From Parvibaculaceae bacterium PLY_AMNH_Bact1 (GTDB lineage: Bacteria > Pseudomonadota > Alphaproteobacteria > Parvibaculales > Parvibaculaceae): a stretch of 64,000 nucleotides of DNA. Position 1 is the stretch's first letter; each line of letters opens with the position of its first letter. The notes below the pieces were generated by a model, which saw only the letters and a list, made by a program, of their open reading frames with translations, was not told where the DNA came from and searched no databases. Positions 51,919-61,101 of this stretch are shown in pieces. The stretch lies in assembly GCA_032881465.1 (NCBI GenBank), contig CP126168.1, forward strand, positions 2,728,001 to 2,792,000. The letters run 5' to 3'. The translations under genes and the position numbers were made by a program.

Positions 51919-52881
51919 ATGGCAATCAATGTTGCGCGTTACGAATTGAATGGAAACATCGGATGGGGTGTTGTCGCTGACGGAGGCATCACACCACTCA
52001 TCGGCACCTATGAGACAACTGGGGATTTCATCCGGCAAGGCCGCGAAGAAGCTCGAAGCATCGCTGCCTCTGGGACTGAGAACAATATCCCCCTCGACCA
52101 CGTCACGCTCCTCTCCCCTGTGACACACAATCAGCAATATGTCTGCCAGGGTACAAACTACGTCTCTCACCTCGTGGAAAGTGGCATCGACCCGGAGACG
52201 CAAACCTTCAATATGATCTTCCGTAAAGCATCGTCCTGCATCGCACCGCCCAATACGGATGTCATCCGGCCTGCGCATGTCAAGTTGCTCGACTACGAAC
52301 TTGAACTCGGTCTCGTTTTTGGGAAGAAGATTGATGGACCGGTCCATGTCACCTGGGACAACCTTGCCGACTATGTGGCAGCCCTCGTTGTCAACAACGA
52401 CATTTCCGCCCGCGACGTGCAACTCCCTCAGTGGCAGTTCTACAAGGGTAAGTCCTACCGCACCTTCGGCCCAACAGGTCCGTGGCTCACACTCATTGAT
52501 CAGGACGACGTTAAACAGATCCCGAAACTGCATTTACAGCTTTTCGTAAATGGCAAAGGCCGTCAGGACGCATTGGCTGATGATCTGTTCTTCCAACCAC
52601 CCGAAACACTGACAGAACTGTCCGGCGTCCAGGATTTTGCAGAAGGTGATCTTTTGGCGACGGGAACACCCGGCGGCGTTGCTATGCAAGCGCCTAAAAG
52701 CAAACTTCTGATGTTTGTTTCCAAGTTGATACCCGAAGCAAAGAAATGGGAAGTGTTCATGAACAAAAATGAGAACAATCCTGACTTCTTAAGACCTGGT
52801 GATGTTATTCAGTCTCGCATCGCGACAGACGACGGAACATTAGACCTCGGCACCCAGACCAATAAAATCATCCAAGGGTAA
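51919..52881 (+). CDS. Fumarylacetoacetate hydrolase family protein (first copy)
   Basis: The 320-residue protein has the FAH C-terminal domain: LLDYELELGLVFGKKI with metal-binding acidic residues, VVNNDISARDVQLPQWQFYKG and FGPTGPWL, then GTPGGVAMQ. These enzymes hydrolyse C-C bonds, hydrate or decarboxylate ring-cleavage products with Mg2+ or Mn2+. It lies 34 bp after the extradiol gene and 14 bp before the FAD monooxygenase gene, so it should process the dioxygenase product. AAAGAGA lies before the ATG. Confidence 0.87.
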   Translation: MAINVARYELNGNIGWGVVADGGITPLIGTYETTGDFIRQGREEARSIAASGTENNIPLDHVTLLSPVTHNQQYVCQGTNYVSHLVESGIDPETQTFNMIFRKASSCIAPPNTDVIRPAHVKLLDYELELGLVFGKKIDGPVHVTWDNLADYVAALVVNNDISARDVQLPQWQFYKGKSYRTFGPTGPWLTLIDQDDVKQIPKLHLQLFVNGKGRQDALADDLFFQPPETLTELSGVQDFAEGDLLATGTPGGVAMQAPKSKLLMFVSKLIPEAKKWEVFMNKNENNPDFLRPGDVIQSRIATDDGTLDLGTQTNKIIQG

Positions 52882-52895
52882 AGCAGGAGGCCATC

Positions 52896-54461
52896 ATGGC
52901 GCGTCAACTCGAAGCCGACATCATCATCAAAGGTGCTGGACCCGTAGGGCTGTCCATGGCCAACCTTCTCGGGGTCTATGGCATCCGCACACTGGTGCTT
53001 GAGCAAAACCCGACAACGGTTCAGGAACCCAGAGCAATTGGCTTGGATGTTGAAATTGGCAGAGCCCTACAAACCATGGGCCTCGAAGAAATCACGTCGG
53101 CTGACATGATGCAAGGGTTTCATCTTGATTATCTCAATGCCAACGGCCGCACCATCATGGACGTGGAGGTAGGAGAGTCCCCGTATGGCAAAGCACAGAT
53201 GTCCAGCTTCATTCAACCCGTCTTCGAACAGCAACTGCTCGATGGCACCGGCCGCTTCGACCATGTGACAGTTCTCTTCAACCACAAAGTTGAAGAAGTG
53301 TCGCAAACTGAAAGCCAGGCGTTAGCGCACGGCGTCACGACAGACGGTGAAGCTTTCGAGGCTCAAGCGAAATATCTCGTAGGGTGTGGTGGCGGTCGAT
53401 CCCTTGTTCGGCGGAGCTCGAACATCCAAATGGAAGGCTTTTCAAATCCCGAAGCCTGGCTGGTGATAGATACGATTGATCCACAGCTGGATGGCTGGGT
53501 CGATTGCCGCTTTTTCTGCGATCCTAAACGCCCCGCCATGACGATGAAAAAGAAGCAACAGCACCGCCGTTGGGAGTGGATGTTGCATGAGGGAGAAACC
53601 GAGGAAGAATTCCTGGACCAAAACCGCATAAACGAGTTGCTGGCACCCCATACCGATCCCTCGCAGGTCACCATGTTGCGGAAATGCGTCTACAACTTCA
53701 ACTCAATCGTTGCCGAGCAATACCGTGACGGACGCCTGTTCATCGCCGGAGATGCAGCACACATGATGCCCCCCTTTGCAGGTCAGGGAATGAATTCCGG
53801 CATCCGCGATGCCGTAAACCTGAGTTGGAAGCTGGCTGCTGTTGTGAAAGGTGATGCAAGCAGTGCTATTCTCGACACATACGAGGCGGAGAGACGCGAT
53901 CATGTTGTCAAGCTCACCAAAGTCGCAAACCGCCTAGGCGCAATCATCATGCCGACCTCAAAGGTCAGGGCGTGGATCCGTGACGTGGTCTTGACTGTGG
54001 TCAGCGCTTTTGAGGTCAGCAGAGAGGCTCTAAGGCGCTCATTCTTTGTGATCCCCAAACTCGACGACGGCTTGTTTGTCTGGGACGAGCCCGGCGCCTC
54101 GGCACATAGTGGTGAGATGATCGTTCAGCCCAAGATCGAAGACGCAAATGGCAAACAAGATTATATGGATGCATTTCTTCCCGAGGGCTTTGTGCTAATG
54201 GGCATTGGTGCTGACCCGGAGGCAGACCTCAACAGCGAGGCCAAGTCCTTGTGCGTGGACCTGGGAGCAGAATTTATTTCTGTTACTGCCGAACAAGCAA
54301 ATGGCTCAACTCTGAAAGACGTGACCGGCGCCCTGACAGAGTGGAGGGGAACCTGTCCGCCATTCGTCCTCTTACGTCCTGACAGGTTCACAGCAGCTAT
54401 GTTCAATGCGGACGATGCAGAGGCCTCGCTCAGGAGTTTTGTGGCGCACTACAAAGCTTGA
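52896..54461 (+). CDS. FAD-dependent aromatic hydroxylase (first copy)
   Basis: The 521-residue flavoprotein monooxygenase has the N-terminal GxGxxG-type fingerprint IKGAGPVGLSMANLL (Gly13-Gly18), a central LVGCGGGRSLVRRSSNI, and the FAD-ribityl segment GDAAHMMPPFAGQGMN with D286. It resembles 3-(3-hydroxyphenyl)propionate- and phenol-type hydroxylases of the MhpA group. It should add a hydroxyl to a phenolic ring using NAD(P)H and oxygen, making the diol cleaved by the extradiol enzyme. It ends 3 bp before a convergent TetR gene. CAGGAGG precedes the ATG. Confidence 0.88.
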   Translation: MARQLEADIIIKGAGPVGLSMANLLGVYGIRTLVLEQNPTTVQEPRAIGLDVEIGRALQTMGLEEITSADMMQGFHLDYLNANGRTIMDVEVGESPYGKAQMSSFIQPVFEQQLLDGTGRFDHVTVLFNHKVEEVSQTESQALAHGVTTDGEAFEAQAKYLVGCGGGRSLVRRSSNIQMEGFSNPEAWLVIDTIDPQLDGWVDCRFFCDPKRPAMTMKKKQQHRRWEWMLHEGETEEEFLDQNRINELLAPHTDPSQVTMLRKCVYNFNSIVAEQYRDGRLFIAGDAAHMMPPFAGQGMNSGIRDAVNLSWKLAAVVKGDASSAILDTYEAERRDHVVKLTKVANRLGAIIMPTSKVRAWIRDVVLTVVSAFEVSREALRRSFFVIPKLDDGLFVWDEPGASAHSGEMIVQPKIEDANGKQDYMDAFLPEGFVLMGIGADPEADLNSEAKSLCVDLGAEFISVTAEQANGSTLKDVTGALTEWRGTCPPFVLLRPDRFTAAMFNADDAEASLRSFVAHYKA

Positions 54462-54464
54462 ATT

Positions 54465-55097
54465 TCAGATTGACGGGATAGGCTTGGAGGTGAGTTTCCT
54501 AGCCTCTTCATGTGTGATCCCCAGATGGGTCACCAGCATCGCCAAACCTTCCGAAACCTGCGCATCGTCAATCACGCCAGACAGACGCGCATTCACAAGT
54601 GACAGCACGCCACCGCCAACTAGGTTCGCGACCACGTCAATATCGCTAACTGTAAAATCACCTGCGTCGACTGCTTTTTCAACATCACGACGAAAACGAA
54701 CCATCAATCCTTCGTTCAGCATATTGAGCGTCTTAGAAGAGCGCAGAACAAACCAGCCCCAAATGGGCTCGGCAACTGTCAAACTTACAACCTGATGCCA
54801 TGCCACGATCTGCGCAAAAAACGGGTCCTTAATAGGCGCAATCAGCTCATCAATCTCATCACCCAAGCGCTCGACCATGTCTGCCATAGCGGCATCTACG
54901 ATCTCATCCTTGGATTTGAAGTGATTGTAGAAGGTGCCAAAGCCCAGATCAGCAGCTTCGGTAATGTCCGCAATTGTGGTCGCATCAACACCTTTGACGC
55001 TCATCGTCTCCCGCGCGGCTTCTATGAGCGCAGCCCGGCTTTTTGCACGGCGTCTTGAACTTCTGTTGGGTGTTTTGGAAGCAGTTTCGGCAGTCAT
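54465..55097 (-). CDS. TetR-family regulator of the aromatic island
   Basis: The 210-residue protein has the TetR helix-turn-helix (AALIEAARETMSVKGVDATTIADITEAADLGFGTFYNHFKSKDE) and a C-terminal helical domain with an EPIWGWFVLRSS segment. It is divergent from the second ring-cleavage module and convergent with the first, so it may control both. Repeated TTGTATCG-CCGAT motifs lie in the 205-bp gap upstream. The effector is likely an aromatic compound or CoA ester. Confidence 0.87.
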   Translation of the reverse strand: MTAETASKTPNRSSRRRAKSRAALIEAARETMSVKGVDATTIADITEAADLGFGTFYNHFKSKDEIVDAAMADMVERLGDEIDELIAPIKDPFFAQIVAWHQVVSLTVAEPIWGWFVLRSSKTLNMLNEGLMVRFRRDVEKAVDAGDFTVSDIDVVANLVGGGVLSLVNARLSGVIDDAQVSEGLAMLVTHLGITHEEARKLTSKPIPSI

Positions 55098-55184
55098 GCT
55101 GAAGCTCGTTCTTTGGATGAAACAGACCCAAATGCTGAAGTTAGGACCAGAATCATATTTGATAATTACATCACCTTAAAGCAG

Positions 55185-55264
55185 TTGTATCGCAGAACCG
55201 ATGGGATTGTTTGTCGCGGAGAAATGACATTCGAAACGATTTGATTCATTTGTATCGATCCGAT
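55185..55264. promoter_or_regulatory. Repeated motif in the divergent TetR/VOC control region
   Basis: TTGTATCG occurs at 55185-55192 and 55250-55257. Each is followed closely by CCGAT (55198-55202 and 55260-55264). The copies are 65 bp apart and flank the likely promoters of the two divergent genes. They are weak candidates for regulator sites. Confidence 0.3.
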
Positions 55265-55302
55265 TATCCTGAGGTCACAGAGGCAAAAAGCAGGACAAAC
55301 CG

Positions 55303-55878
55303 ATGACCGTCGACACAAAACCAGTAACCCCCGCCTTCTTCGCACATGCTGTTCTTAAGACCGGACGCTTCGAAGAGATGGTCGCCTATTGGAAAACACT
55401 GTTGAATGCCACCGTCGCATTCCAGAATCCCATGCTCTGCTTCATGACATTTGACGATGAGCATCATCGCCTGGCCATTGCCGGACTGCCTGGTCTCAAA
55501 GACATGCCCGACCAAACTGCAGGGCTGGATCACCTAGCATATACCTACGCCTCAATTGACGATCTCATTGCCACTTACGACCGCCTCAAAAGTGAGGGAA
55601 TTACGCCTTCCTGGTGCATCAATCACGGCCCAACACTCTCGCTTTACTACACGGACCCAGACGGCAACCGCGCAGAGCTACAGATTGATGTGTTTCATTC
55701 AGCCAAAGAGGTAGACGCCTTTCTGACTTCCGAGGCATTCAGTGAAAACCCAATTGGCATCAAGTTCGATCCTGAAGACCTCTTTGAAAAATACAAAGCC
55801 GGAACGCCCCTTATGGAGCTGACAGAGCGGCGTCGACTAGAAGAGGGTGAATCCTTTTTGGATCATCTCGACCTATGA
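55303..55878 (+). CDS. Single-domain extradiol dioxygenase-like VOC protein
   Basis: The 191-residue protein has a VOC fold with the expected metal triad H15 (FFAHAVLKT), H77 (GLDHLAY) and E125 (NRAELQID). It is similar in length and layout to small type I extradiol enzymes such as third biphenyl-diol dioxygenases. It could cleave a diol ring or act as an isomerase or lyase. Its stop overlaps the next TetR gene by 4 bp, and it begins the second catabolic module. Confidence 0.82.
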   Translation: MTVDTKPVTPAFFAHAVLKTGRFEEMVAYWKTLLNATVAFQNPMLCFMTFDDEHHRLAIAGLPGLKDMPDQTAGLDHLAYTYASIDDLIATYDRLKSEGITPSWCINHGPTLSLYYTDPDGNRAELQIDVFHSAKEVDAFLTSEAFSENPIGIKFDPEDLFEKYKAGTPLMELTERRRLEEGESFLDHLDL

Positions 55879-56477
55879 CCAGTCCAGACACCACACAGCA
55901 GCCAGAGCGCGACGAAAAAAAGAGGATTCAGATCCTCGACTCCGCTGCCGACCTTTTTTCTCGTCGCGGTTTTGACAAGACGTCGATCCGGGGGCTCGCT
56001 TCAGAGGCGCGCGTATCCACATCGACGATCTACGCCCACTTCGCGGACAAAGATGATCTTCTTCTTCAATCAATCGACCGGCGTCTATCACTCGTTGAGC
56101 AGAAGGTCCGAGCGCTTGTTGAAGAGAAAAAGGACCCGCTTCGCCAACTGGCATTGGTCCTGTCCGCCATCCACCACGCACTGAAAGACGACCCCTTCCT
56201 GCGCAAGATTCTAATCTTCGACAGCCAAGTTGTAGACCACCGATTGCACCAACGCACAGGTCTCGCTCGGGAACGCATCAAAAACCTCGGACTCCAGGGA
56301 TTGCGTCATGCGGTAAGCAATGGCGTTCTGGACTGTGACGATGTTGATGCCCTCGAAACAGTTCTTCGGGTCTCGTTTCAGGGATGGGTCTTGAGCATAG
56401 AAAACGGAACAGACGAAATATCAGAAGAGCGCCTGACAAGCATGCTGATCCACCTTGTCGAAGGACGCCGAAAATGA
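55875..56477 (+). CDS. TetR-family regulator within the second module
   Basis: The 200-residue protein has a TetR N-terminal domain (QILDSAADLFSRRGFDKTSIRGLASEARVSTSTIYAHFADKDD) and a sensor domain typical of AcrR-like proteins. It overlaps the VOC gene before it and the FAD hydroxylase after it by 4 bp each, so it is translated with the operon it probably controls. Effector unknown. Confidence 0.88.
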   Translation: MTSPDTTQQPERDEKKRIQILDSAADLFSRRGFDKTSIRGLASEARVSTSTIYAHFADKDDLLLQSIDRRLSLVEQKVRALVEEKKDPLRQLALVLSAIHHALKDDPFLRKILIFDSQVVDHRLHQRTGLARERIKNLGLQGLRHAVSNGVLDCDDVDALETVLRVSFQGWVLSIENGTDEISEERLTSMLIHLVEGRRK

Positions 56478-58231
56478 CCGCGGCGCCCACCACCACCGAA
56501 AAAACGCCTATCCTGATCGTTGGCGGAGGACCGACGGGCCTACTCGCATCCATCCTGCTCTCCCGTCTCCAAATCGACCATGTGCTGATTGAGCAACGTT
56601 TAGCGCCTCAACCTGCGCCTGCGGCCCATGTCATCAACACACGCACTATGGAGATCTTGCGCGCAGCGGGTTTGGACACAGAAGCTTTCTACGCACTCAA
56701 TCGCCATAGTGATGCGAATTTCGTTAGTTGGGTCGGAACCCCGCGGGAACCGGCTATCGGAAAGTTCTCTTTATCTGGCAACCCGGACTCCGTTGACGAT
56801 CAACGCAGACTTGCAGCACGGGTGGCCGCATCCCCAGAGCACATTACAAACATCTCACAAAACCAGTTTGAAGAAGCTCTGCTCAACCAAGCCACTAAGC
56901 TTGAGCATCAAAGCATTCGCTTCGGACATAGCTGGCAAGGCTTCATTGACGGTGATACCCGCCGTGCTGGCGTCACAGCTCCCGATGGGACTGCCTACGA
57001 GATTGCTGCCGACTATGTCCTCGCAGCGGATGGTGCTTCCAGCGGTATCGCGCGCACGTTGGGCATCTCCAAATCCGGGCCAGCTTCAATCGCCACCTTC
57101 CTCAATCTGAGCTGTGAAGTTGACCTCACACAGATTGTGTCTGAGAAACAATCTCTTCTTCTCTGGTGTCTCAACCCAGAAACACCAGGCATTCTCATTG
57201 TTCATGATCCCAAGTCGCTAACCGTCTATATGCGACCCATCCATGAACCCTATGAAACAGCAGAGGATTACACTGATGAGCAGTGTGATGCCCTGACAAA
57301 TGAAATCTTCGGGCACGAAACGCCAGTCCGCATCACCTACAAAGGCGTGTGGAACATGTCCGCACAGATCGCCGATCAATTCTTCATCGACAATGTTTTC
57401 TTGGTTGGAGACGCTGCGCACCGCTTTCCGCCGACCGGCGGCTTGGGGCTGAATTCCGGTGCCGCTGATATCCACAATCTGGTTTGGAAACTCGCAGCGG
57501 TTCTCAAGTGTCAGGCGTCGGCTGAGCTTCTTGCGAGTTATGAAGCTGAACGGAAACCTGTGGCTGAGCGTAACTGTGCCACAAGCGTCAACAATTTTCG
57601 CAAAATGGATGAGGTCGTCGAAGCGCTTGGTCTGGATATGACCAAAGGGCATATCCCCGCCATGCTGAAATCGTCGCCTCTTCTCAACTGGTTACCGGCC
57701 GGTGCAATCAACCGCATCTTGAAAGCAGTCGCCACCCCTGCACGTCGAGCAATCGCAGCCGCTATGGCGGCGACCGATGACGGCAAAGCGCGGAGACAGA
57801 AAATACAAACGGCGATCGACAACCAGGCTGAGCATTTCGACATGCTGGGCGCGGAACTTGGATACATCTATGCAGACAGCAGCGCTGTAGACAAAACCGC
57901 CGCTACCACGCCGCAAAGCACAACACGGGACTATACGCCCACCACCGGCGCCGGCGCACGCCTCCCCCATATCGACCTGCAAGAGGGAGACACCACCCGC
58001 TCCAGTCTCGACATTGTGTCCTATGACACATTCAATCTCCTCACCAACGGCATGGCAACATCACCCCCAAGCGCTTGTCGTATGTTCGGCATGCCCTGCC
58101 GGACCGTGGACTTGAAGTCCTTTGACAACCACACCGCTGCAGCAACCGCATTTGATTTGGGTCCAGGAGACTGGATCTTGGTCCGGCCTGACGGTCATGT
58201 GGCCGAACGCACTCCCCAACGCCCTACCTAG
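56474..58231 (+). CDS. FAD-dependent aromatic hydroxylase (second copy)
   Basis: The 585-residue enzyme has the N-terminal dinucleotide fold ILIVGGGPTGLLASILL, the conserved RxR-type region around AHVINTRTMEILRAAG, DGASSGIARTLG, and the FAD segment FLVGDAAHRFPPTGGLGLNSG. A C-terminal thioredoxin-like domain, ending near LVRPDGHVAER, is typical of phenol/3-hydroxybenzoate-type monooxygenases. It should hydroxylate a phenolic ring. The ATG overlaps the TetR stop by 4 bp; an upstream frame from 56384 is inside the TetR gene and not used. Confidence 0.88.
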   Translation: MTAAPTTTEKTPILIVGGGPTGLLASILLSRLQIDHVLIEQRLAPQPAPAAHVINTRTMEILRAAGLDTEAFYALNRHSDANFVSWVGTPREPAIGKFSLSGNPDSVDDQRRLAARVAASPEHITNISQNQFEEALLNQATKLEHQSIRFGHSWQGFIDGDTRRAGVTAPDGTAYEIAADYVLAADGASSGIARTLGISKSGPASIATFLNLSCEVDLTQIVSEKQSLLLWCLNPETPGILIVHDPKSLTVYMRPIHEPYETAEDYTDEQCDALTNEIFGHETPVRITYKGVWNMSAQIADQFFIDNVFLVGDAAHRFPPTGGLGLNSGAADIHNLVWKLAAVLKCQASAELLASYEAERKPVAERNCATSVNNFRKMDEVVEALGLDMTKGHIPAMLKSSPLLNWLPAGAINRILKAVATPARRAIAAAMAATDDGKARRQKIQTAIDNQAEHFDMLGAELGYIYADSSAVDKTAATTPQSTTRDYTPTTGAGARLPHIDLQEGDTTRSSLDIVSYDTFNLLTNGMATSPPSACRMFGMPCRTVDLKSFDNHTAAATAFDLGPGDWILVRPDGHVAERTPQRPT

Positions 58232-58240
58232 GAAACAAAC

Positions 58241-59122
58241 ATGCGCCTTTATTCGACCGATCGCGGAATTGCGAAGCTGCTGGAAGAGGAGACGCTCGGC
58301 ATCCTCGACCTGCCGCACAACGACCTCGGCGAATTGCTCACAGCTGAGCCTTCGCTCGCCAGCGTAGCAAAAGCTGCGGTTAAAGAGACCGTGGCACTTT
58401 CCGACATAAAACTGCGTCCGCCCGTCCAGCGCCCATCAAAAATCTTCTGCATGAGCGCGAACTATCACAGTCATTTGGACGATGAAGTCGCCGGCGTATT
58501 AAAACTGTTGGACCCGCAGGGCGGTGACGAGCAGATAAAGGCGTTGAAATCGACACCCTCTTTCTTTGGCGTGCCGTCGAGTGCCATCACCGGACCGAAT
58601 GACCCCATCAGGCTGCCCAAGGTGGCGCCTGATCAGGTGGATTATGAGGTGGAGGTCGCAATTGTTATTGGCGAAGGCGGGCGCGACATAGAGCCCTCCG
58701 ATGTCTGGAACCATATAGCGGGATTGACATTGTCCAACGACGTCTCAGCCCGTGATCTGCAACAGCAAGCCATGAGCACACCCTTCTTTGAACTGGGACA
58801 CGCCAAAGGGCTAGATACGTTCAAACCTCTGGGGCCCTGCCTCGTCACACGTGATGAATTTCCACGCCCCCTCGATATCGCCATCGAGACAAAGATCAAT
58901 GGCGAGGTGCGGCAAACAGCCCGCACAACAGGCATGGTCCACTCCATTGAGAACTCTATCGCGGAAATATCGCGCTACTTCACCCTCAACCCAGGCGACG
59001 TCATTTTGACAGGCTCACCAGCGGGCGTCGGCTTCTTTCAGCAGAGCTTCCTGAAACCCGGCGACATGGTTGAAATGACGGCAGAGCACATCGGCACGCT
59101 GCGCAACGAAGTGATTGGCTGA
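58241..59122 (+). CDS. Fumarylacetoacetate hydrolase family protein (second copy)
   Basis: The 293-residue protein has an N-terminal segment and an FAH catalytic domain: IFCMSANYHSHLDDEV, QVDYEVEVAIVIGEGG with metal-binding acids, LSNDVSARDLQ, and GDVILTGSPAGVGFFQ. It should hydrolyse or decarboxylate the ring-cleavage product of the second module. It follows the FAD hydroxylase gene by 9 bp with AGGAAAC upstream. It resembles the 320-residue copy in the first module, consistent with two parallel pathways. Confidence 0.87.
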   Translation: MRLYSTDRGIAKLLEEETLGILDLPHNDLGELLTAEPSLASVAKAAVKETVALSDIKLRPPVQRPSKIFCMSANYHSHLDDEVAGVLKLLDPQGGDEQIKALKSTPSFFGVPSSAITGPNDPIRLPKVAPDQVDYEVEVAIVIGEGGRDIEPSDVWNHIAGLTLSNDVSARDLQQQAMSTPFFELGHAKGLDTFKPLGPCLVTRDEFPRPLDIAIETKINGEVRQTARTTGMVHSIENSIAEISRYFTLNPGDVILTGSPAGVGFFQQSFLKPGDMVEMTAEHIGTLRNEVIG

Positions 59123-59147
59123 CAGCCACCCTAAAATCTAAGAAAAA

Positions 59148-59222
59148 TGGTGGGCGATACTGGGATTGAACCAGTGACCTCCTCGATGTCAACGAGGCGC
59201 TCTCCCGCTGAGCTAATCGCCC
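59148..59222 (-). tRNA. tRNA-Val (anticodon GAC)
   Basis: The minus strand reads GGGCGAT for the 5' acceptor strand, then TAGCTCAGCGGGAGAGC for the D-arm, CCTCG-TTGACAT-CGAGG for the anticodon arm with GAC, then the T-arm with GGTTCAATCC, and ATCGCCC-A-CCA. The acceptor and all arms pair, and CCA is encoded. It is the only tRNA seen in the window. Confidence 0.97.
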
Positions 59223-59355
59223 TTCCATATGGTCAGCGCCAAAAATCGGCGGAATAACTACATTCAGCGACGCTGACCGGACGGCACGTAATATCGGGAA
59301 TAGGATGTGGACGCAAGCCGTCCAGGCGATTTCCGTAAAGAAATCTGCAACAGCT

Positions 59356-59715
59356 CTAGGCCGCCATCAGGCGATCAACTTCGTCGACCAGATCACGCAG
59401 GTGGAAGGGCTTGGAGAGCACTTTCGCATCCTTAGGGGTCTCAGACTCCGGATTAAGCGCAACAGCCGCAAAACCGGTGATGAACATGATTTTGAGTGTC
59501 GGATCGAGTTCAGCAGCGCGACGAGCCAGCTCAATACCATCCATCTCTGGCATCACGATATCGGTTAGCAGAATATCGAATACATCATGCTGGAGCGTTG
59601 CAAAGGCCAGATCGCCCTGCCCGAAAGACAACACCTCATGTCCAGCTGAATCCAGTGCTTTTGCGAGGAAACGCCGCATTGATTCGTCGTCTTCAGCGAG
59701 GATTATCCGTGCCAT
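59356..59715 (-). CDS. cpdR: CpdR-family single-domain response regulator
   Basis: The 119-residue protein is one receiver domain, MARIILAEDDESMRRFLAKA, with phospho-acceptor D52 (LLTDIVMPEMDG) and IMFITGFAAVALNPESETPKDAKVLSKPFHLRDL. This sequence pattern is that of CpdR, which in Caulobacter delivers substrates to ClpXP when unphosphorylated and so controls cell-cycle proteolysis. The ATG at 59715 gives the standard N-terminus. It is upstream of tRNA-Val on the same strand. Confidence 0.93.
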   Translation of the reverse strand: MARIILAEDDESMRRFLAKALDSAGHEVLSFGQGDLAFATLQHDVFDILLTDIVMPEMDGIELARRAAELDPTLKIMFITGFAAVALNPESETPKDAKVLSKPFHLRDLVDEVDRLMAA

Positions 59716-59986
59716 GTGCCAATTCCCGTCTGTCTGGGCTCTGTCCGTCACCTATTTATAGGCGGGAAAGAGTAAACGAGATGTAAAGGCGCTGACCGGA
59801 GAGCCACCAGTAGAAGCCGAACTCAGCGTCAAATTTCAAAGGAAATGCCACACCTCATGGTTAAAAAAGCATGATCAGCACCGGAAAGGCGGCGCCAGCG
59901 ACCAGAATCGCCTAAGCTAGCAGGGCGCCTTCAAAACCGACCGTAGAAGTCGGGAACGCCACTGTTTCAGCTGTTCGGCCTTTTTC

Positions 59987-60961
59987 ATGGATCTCAATCA
60001 AACCCATTCGCATTCAGATCAAGAGCTTGAGGGCCTCAGCGACAATGACGCCCTTGAAAACCGTTCGGCTGCGATAGGGGATTTCCAAGAGCCGTTCGAA
60101 GTGCTCGAGCCACGCAAACAGACACTTCCATTTGTCCTGAATTCACCTCATTCGGGCCGCGTATATCCACCCAGGTTTCTGGCGTCCTCAAACCTCGACC
60201 CGTTAACACTCCGGCGTTCAGAGGACAGTTTCGTCGATGAGATATTCTCAGGTGCAGTTGAGCTCGGTGCCCCTTTGCTGCGCGCCCACTTTCCGCGCGC
60301 TTATCTGGATGTTAATCGAGAGCCTTACGAGCTGGACCCTGCAATGTTCGCAGACCCGCTCCCTCCACATGTCAACACGCGGTCAATCAGAGTAGCAGGC
60401 GGCTTGGGCACCATTGCGCGCATCGTTGCAGAAGCAACAGAGATTTACAGCACACCGCTCCCTTATTCAGAGGCGGAAACACGCATTCGAGACATCTATA
60501 TGCCATTCCACGAGACCCTCAGGGGCTTGCTGGAGAAAACGCACCGACAGTTTGGACAGGCCGTGCTGATTGATTGCCACTCCATGCCCTCAACAGGCGG
60601 CCCGTTCGACGAAGAAATCGATGCGAACCGTCCAGATATTGTGCTGGGTGACCGATATGGCATGTCCTGCGCTCAAGAGCTTGTAGAATCTGCAGAGCGC
60701 ATCCTGAAGTCCATGGGGTACAGAGTGACCCGCAACAATCCCTATGCTGGCGGCTTCAACACTGAGCACTATGGCGCGCCCTCCCAAGGGCTTCACGCCA
60801 TACAGGTTGAAATCAACCGAACGCTTTACATGGATGAGCAAAAGGTCCAGCGCCGCGCGGGCATTACACGACTGTCGAAAGACATGACCCGTTTGGTGCG
60901 CAAACTGGGTCGCGAAATGCGCCGCGCCTCCTGGACGGCATCCCAAAGAAAAGCGTCCTAG
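59987..60961 (+). CDS. N-formylglutamate amidohydrolase family protein (second copy)
   Basis: The 324-residue protein has the N-formylglutamate amidohydrolase motifs PFVLNSPHSGRVYPPRFL, RAYLDVNREPYELDP, VLIDCHSMPSTGGP and HAIQVEINRTLYMDE. His and acidic residues in these segments hold the catalytic metal. It is more similar in layout to classical HutG-like proteins than the first copy at 16643-17545. Being divergent from cpdR is common in Alphaproteobacteria. The start has a weak ribosome-binding site. Confidence 0.87.
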   Translation: MDLNQTHSHSDQELEGLSDNDALENRSAAIGDFQEPFEVLEPRKQTLPFVLNSPHSGRVYPPRFLASSNLDPLTLRRSEDSFVDEIFSGAVELGAPLLRAHFPRAYLDVNREPYELDPAMFADPLPPHVNTRSIRVAGGLGTIARIVAEATEIYSTPLPYSEAETRIRDIYMPFHETLRGLLEKTHRQFGQAVLIDCHSMPSTGGPFDEEIDANRPDIVLGDRYGMSCAQELVESAERILKSMGYRVTRNNPYAGGFNTEHYGAPSQGLHAIQVEINRTLYMDEQKVQRRAGITRLSKDMTRLVRKLGREMRRASWTASQRKAS

Positions 60962-60997
60962 CACCAAGCCTCTTGCAGAGAACTGCCGAAGACTTCC

Positions 60998-61096
60998 AAA
61001 AAAAGGGGCCATACTGTTGCCAGCATGGCCCAAGTCTAGGGAGGAAACGCCCAAGAAGGGCTGCTATCAGGGAGTTTAAACTCACGCCTGATCGCC
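60998..61096 (-). ncRNA. Candidate small RNA with own promoter and terminator
   Basis: This lies in a 405-bp gap without a gene on either strand. On the minus strand TTGATT (61130-61125), a 17-bp spacer and CATATG (61107-61102) form a promoter. The transcript from about 61096 would fold as a stem ATCAGG/CCTGAT enclosing GAGT-TTAA-ACTC, then a GCCC-TTCTT-GGGC hairpin, then unpaired CCTCCC. It ends in a strong terminator: GGGCCAT/ATGGCCC with CTG/CAG and a run of seven T. No minus-strand gene exists upstream for this terminator to serve. The CCTCCC could pair with ribosome-binding sites, as in known anti-Shine-Dalgarno small RNAs. A GGAGG at 61099-61095 could pair with it only if transcription starts at or upstream of 61099; a start at 61096 would exclude most of it. 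Expression is not shown. Confidence 0.6.
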
Positions 61097-61101
61097 TCCG
61101 A

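Noticed and set aside
51826-52533. 235-codon minus-strand frame under the FAH gene
   Set aside because: The plus-strand FAH gene accounts for the region; the reverse frame has no signature.
59231-59278. GGTCAGCG/CGCTGACC repeat upstream of tRNA-Val as a terminator of cpdR
   Set aside because: The loop is over 30 bases and no U-run follows.
60998-61031. Reading this hairpin as a plus-strand terminator of the N-formylglutamate amidohydrolase gene
   Set aside because: The T-run is on the minus-strand 3' side; the plus strand continues AAGTCTAGG, so it acts in the other direction.
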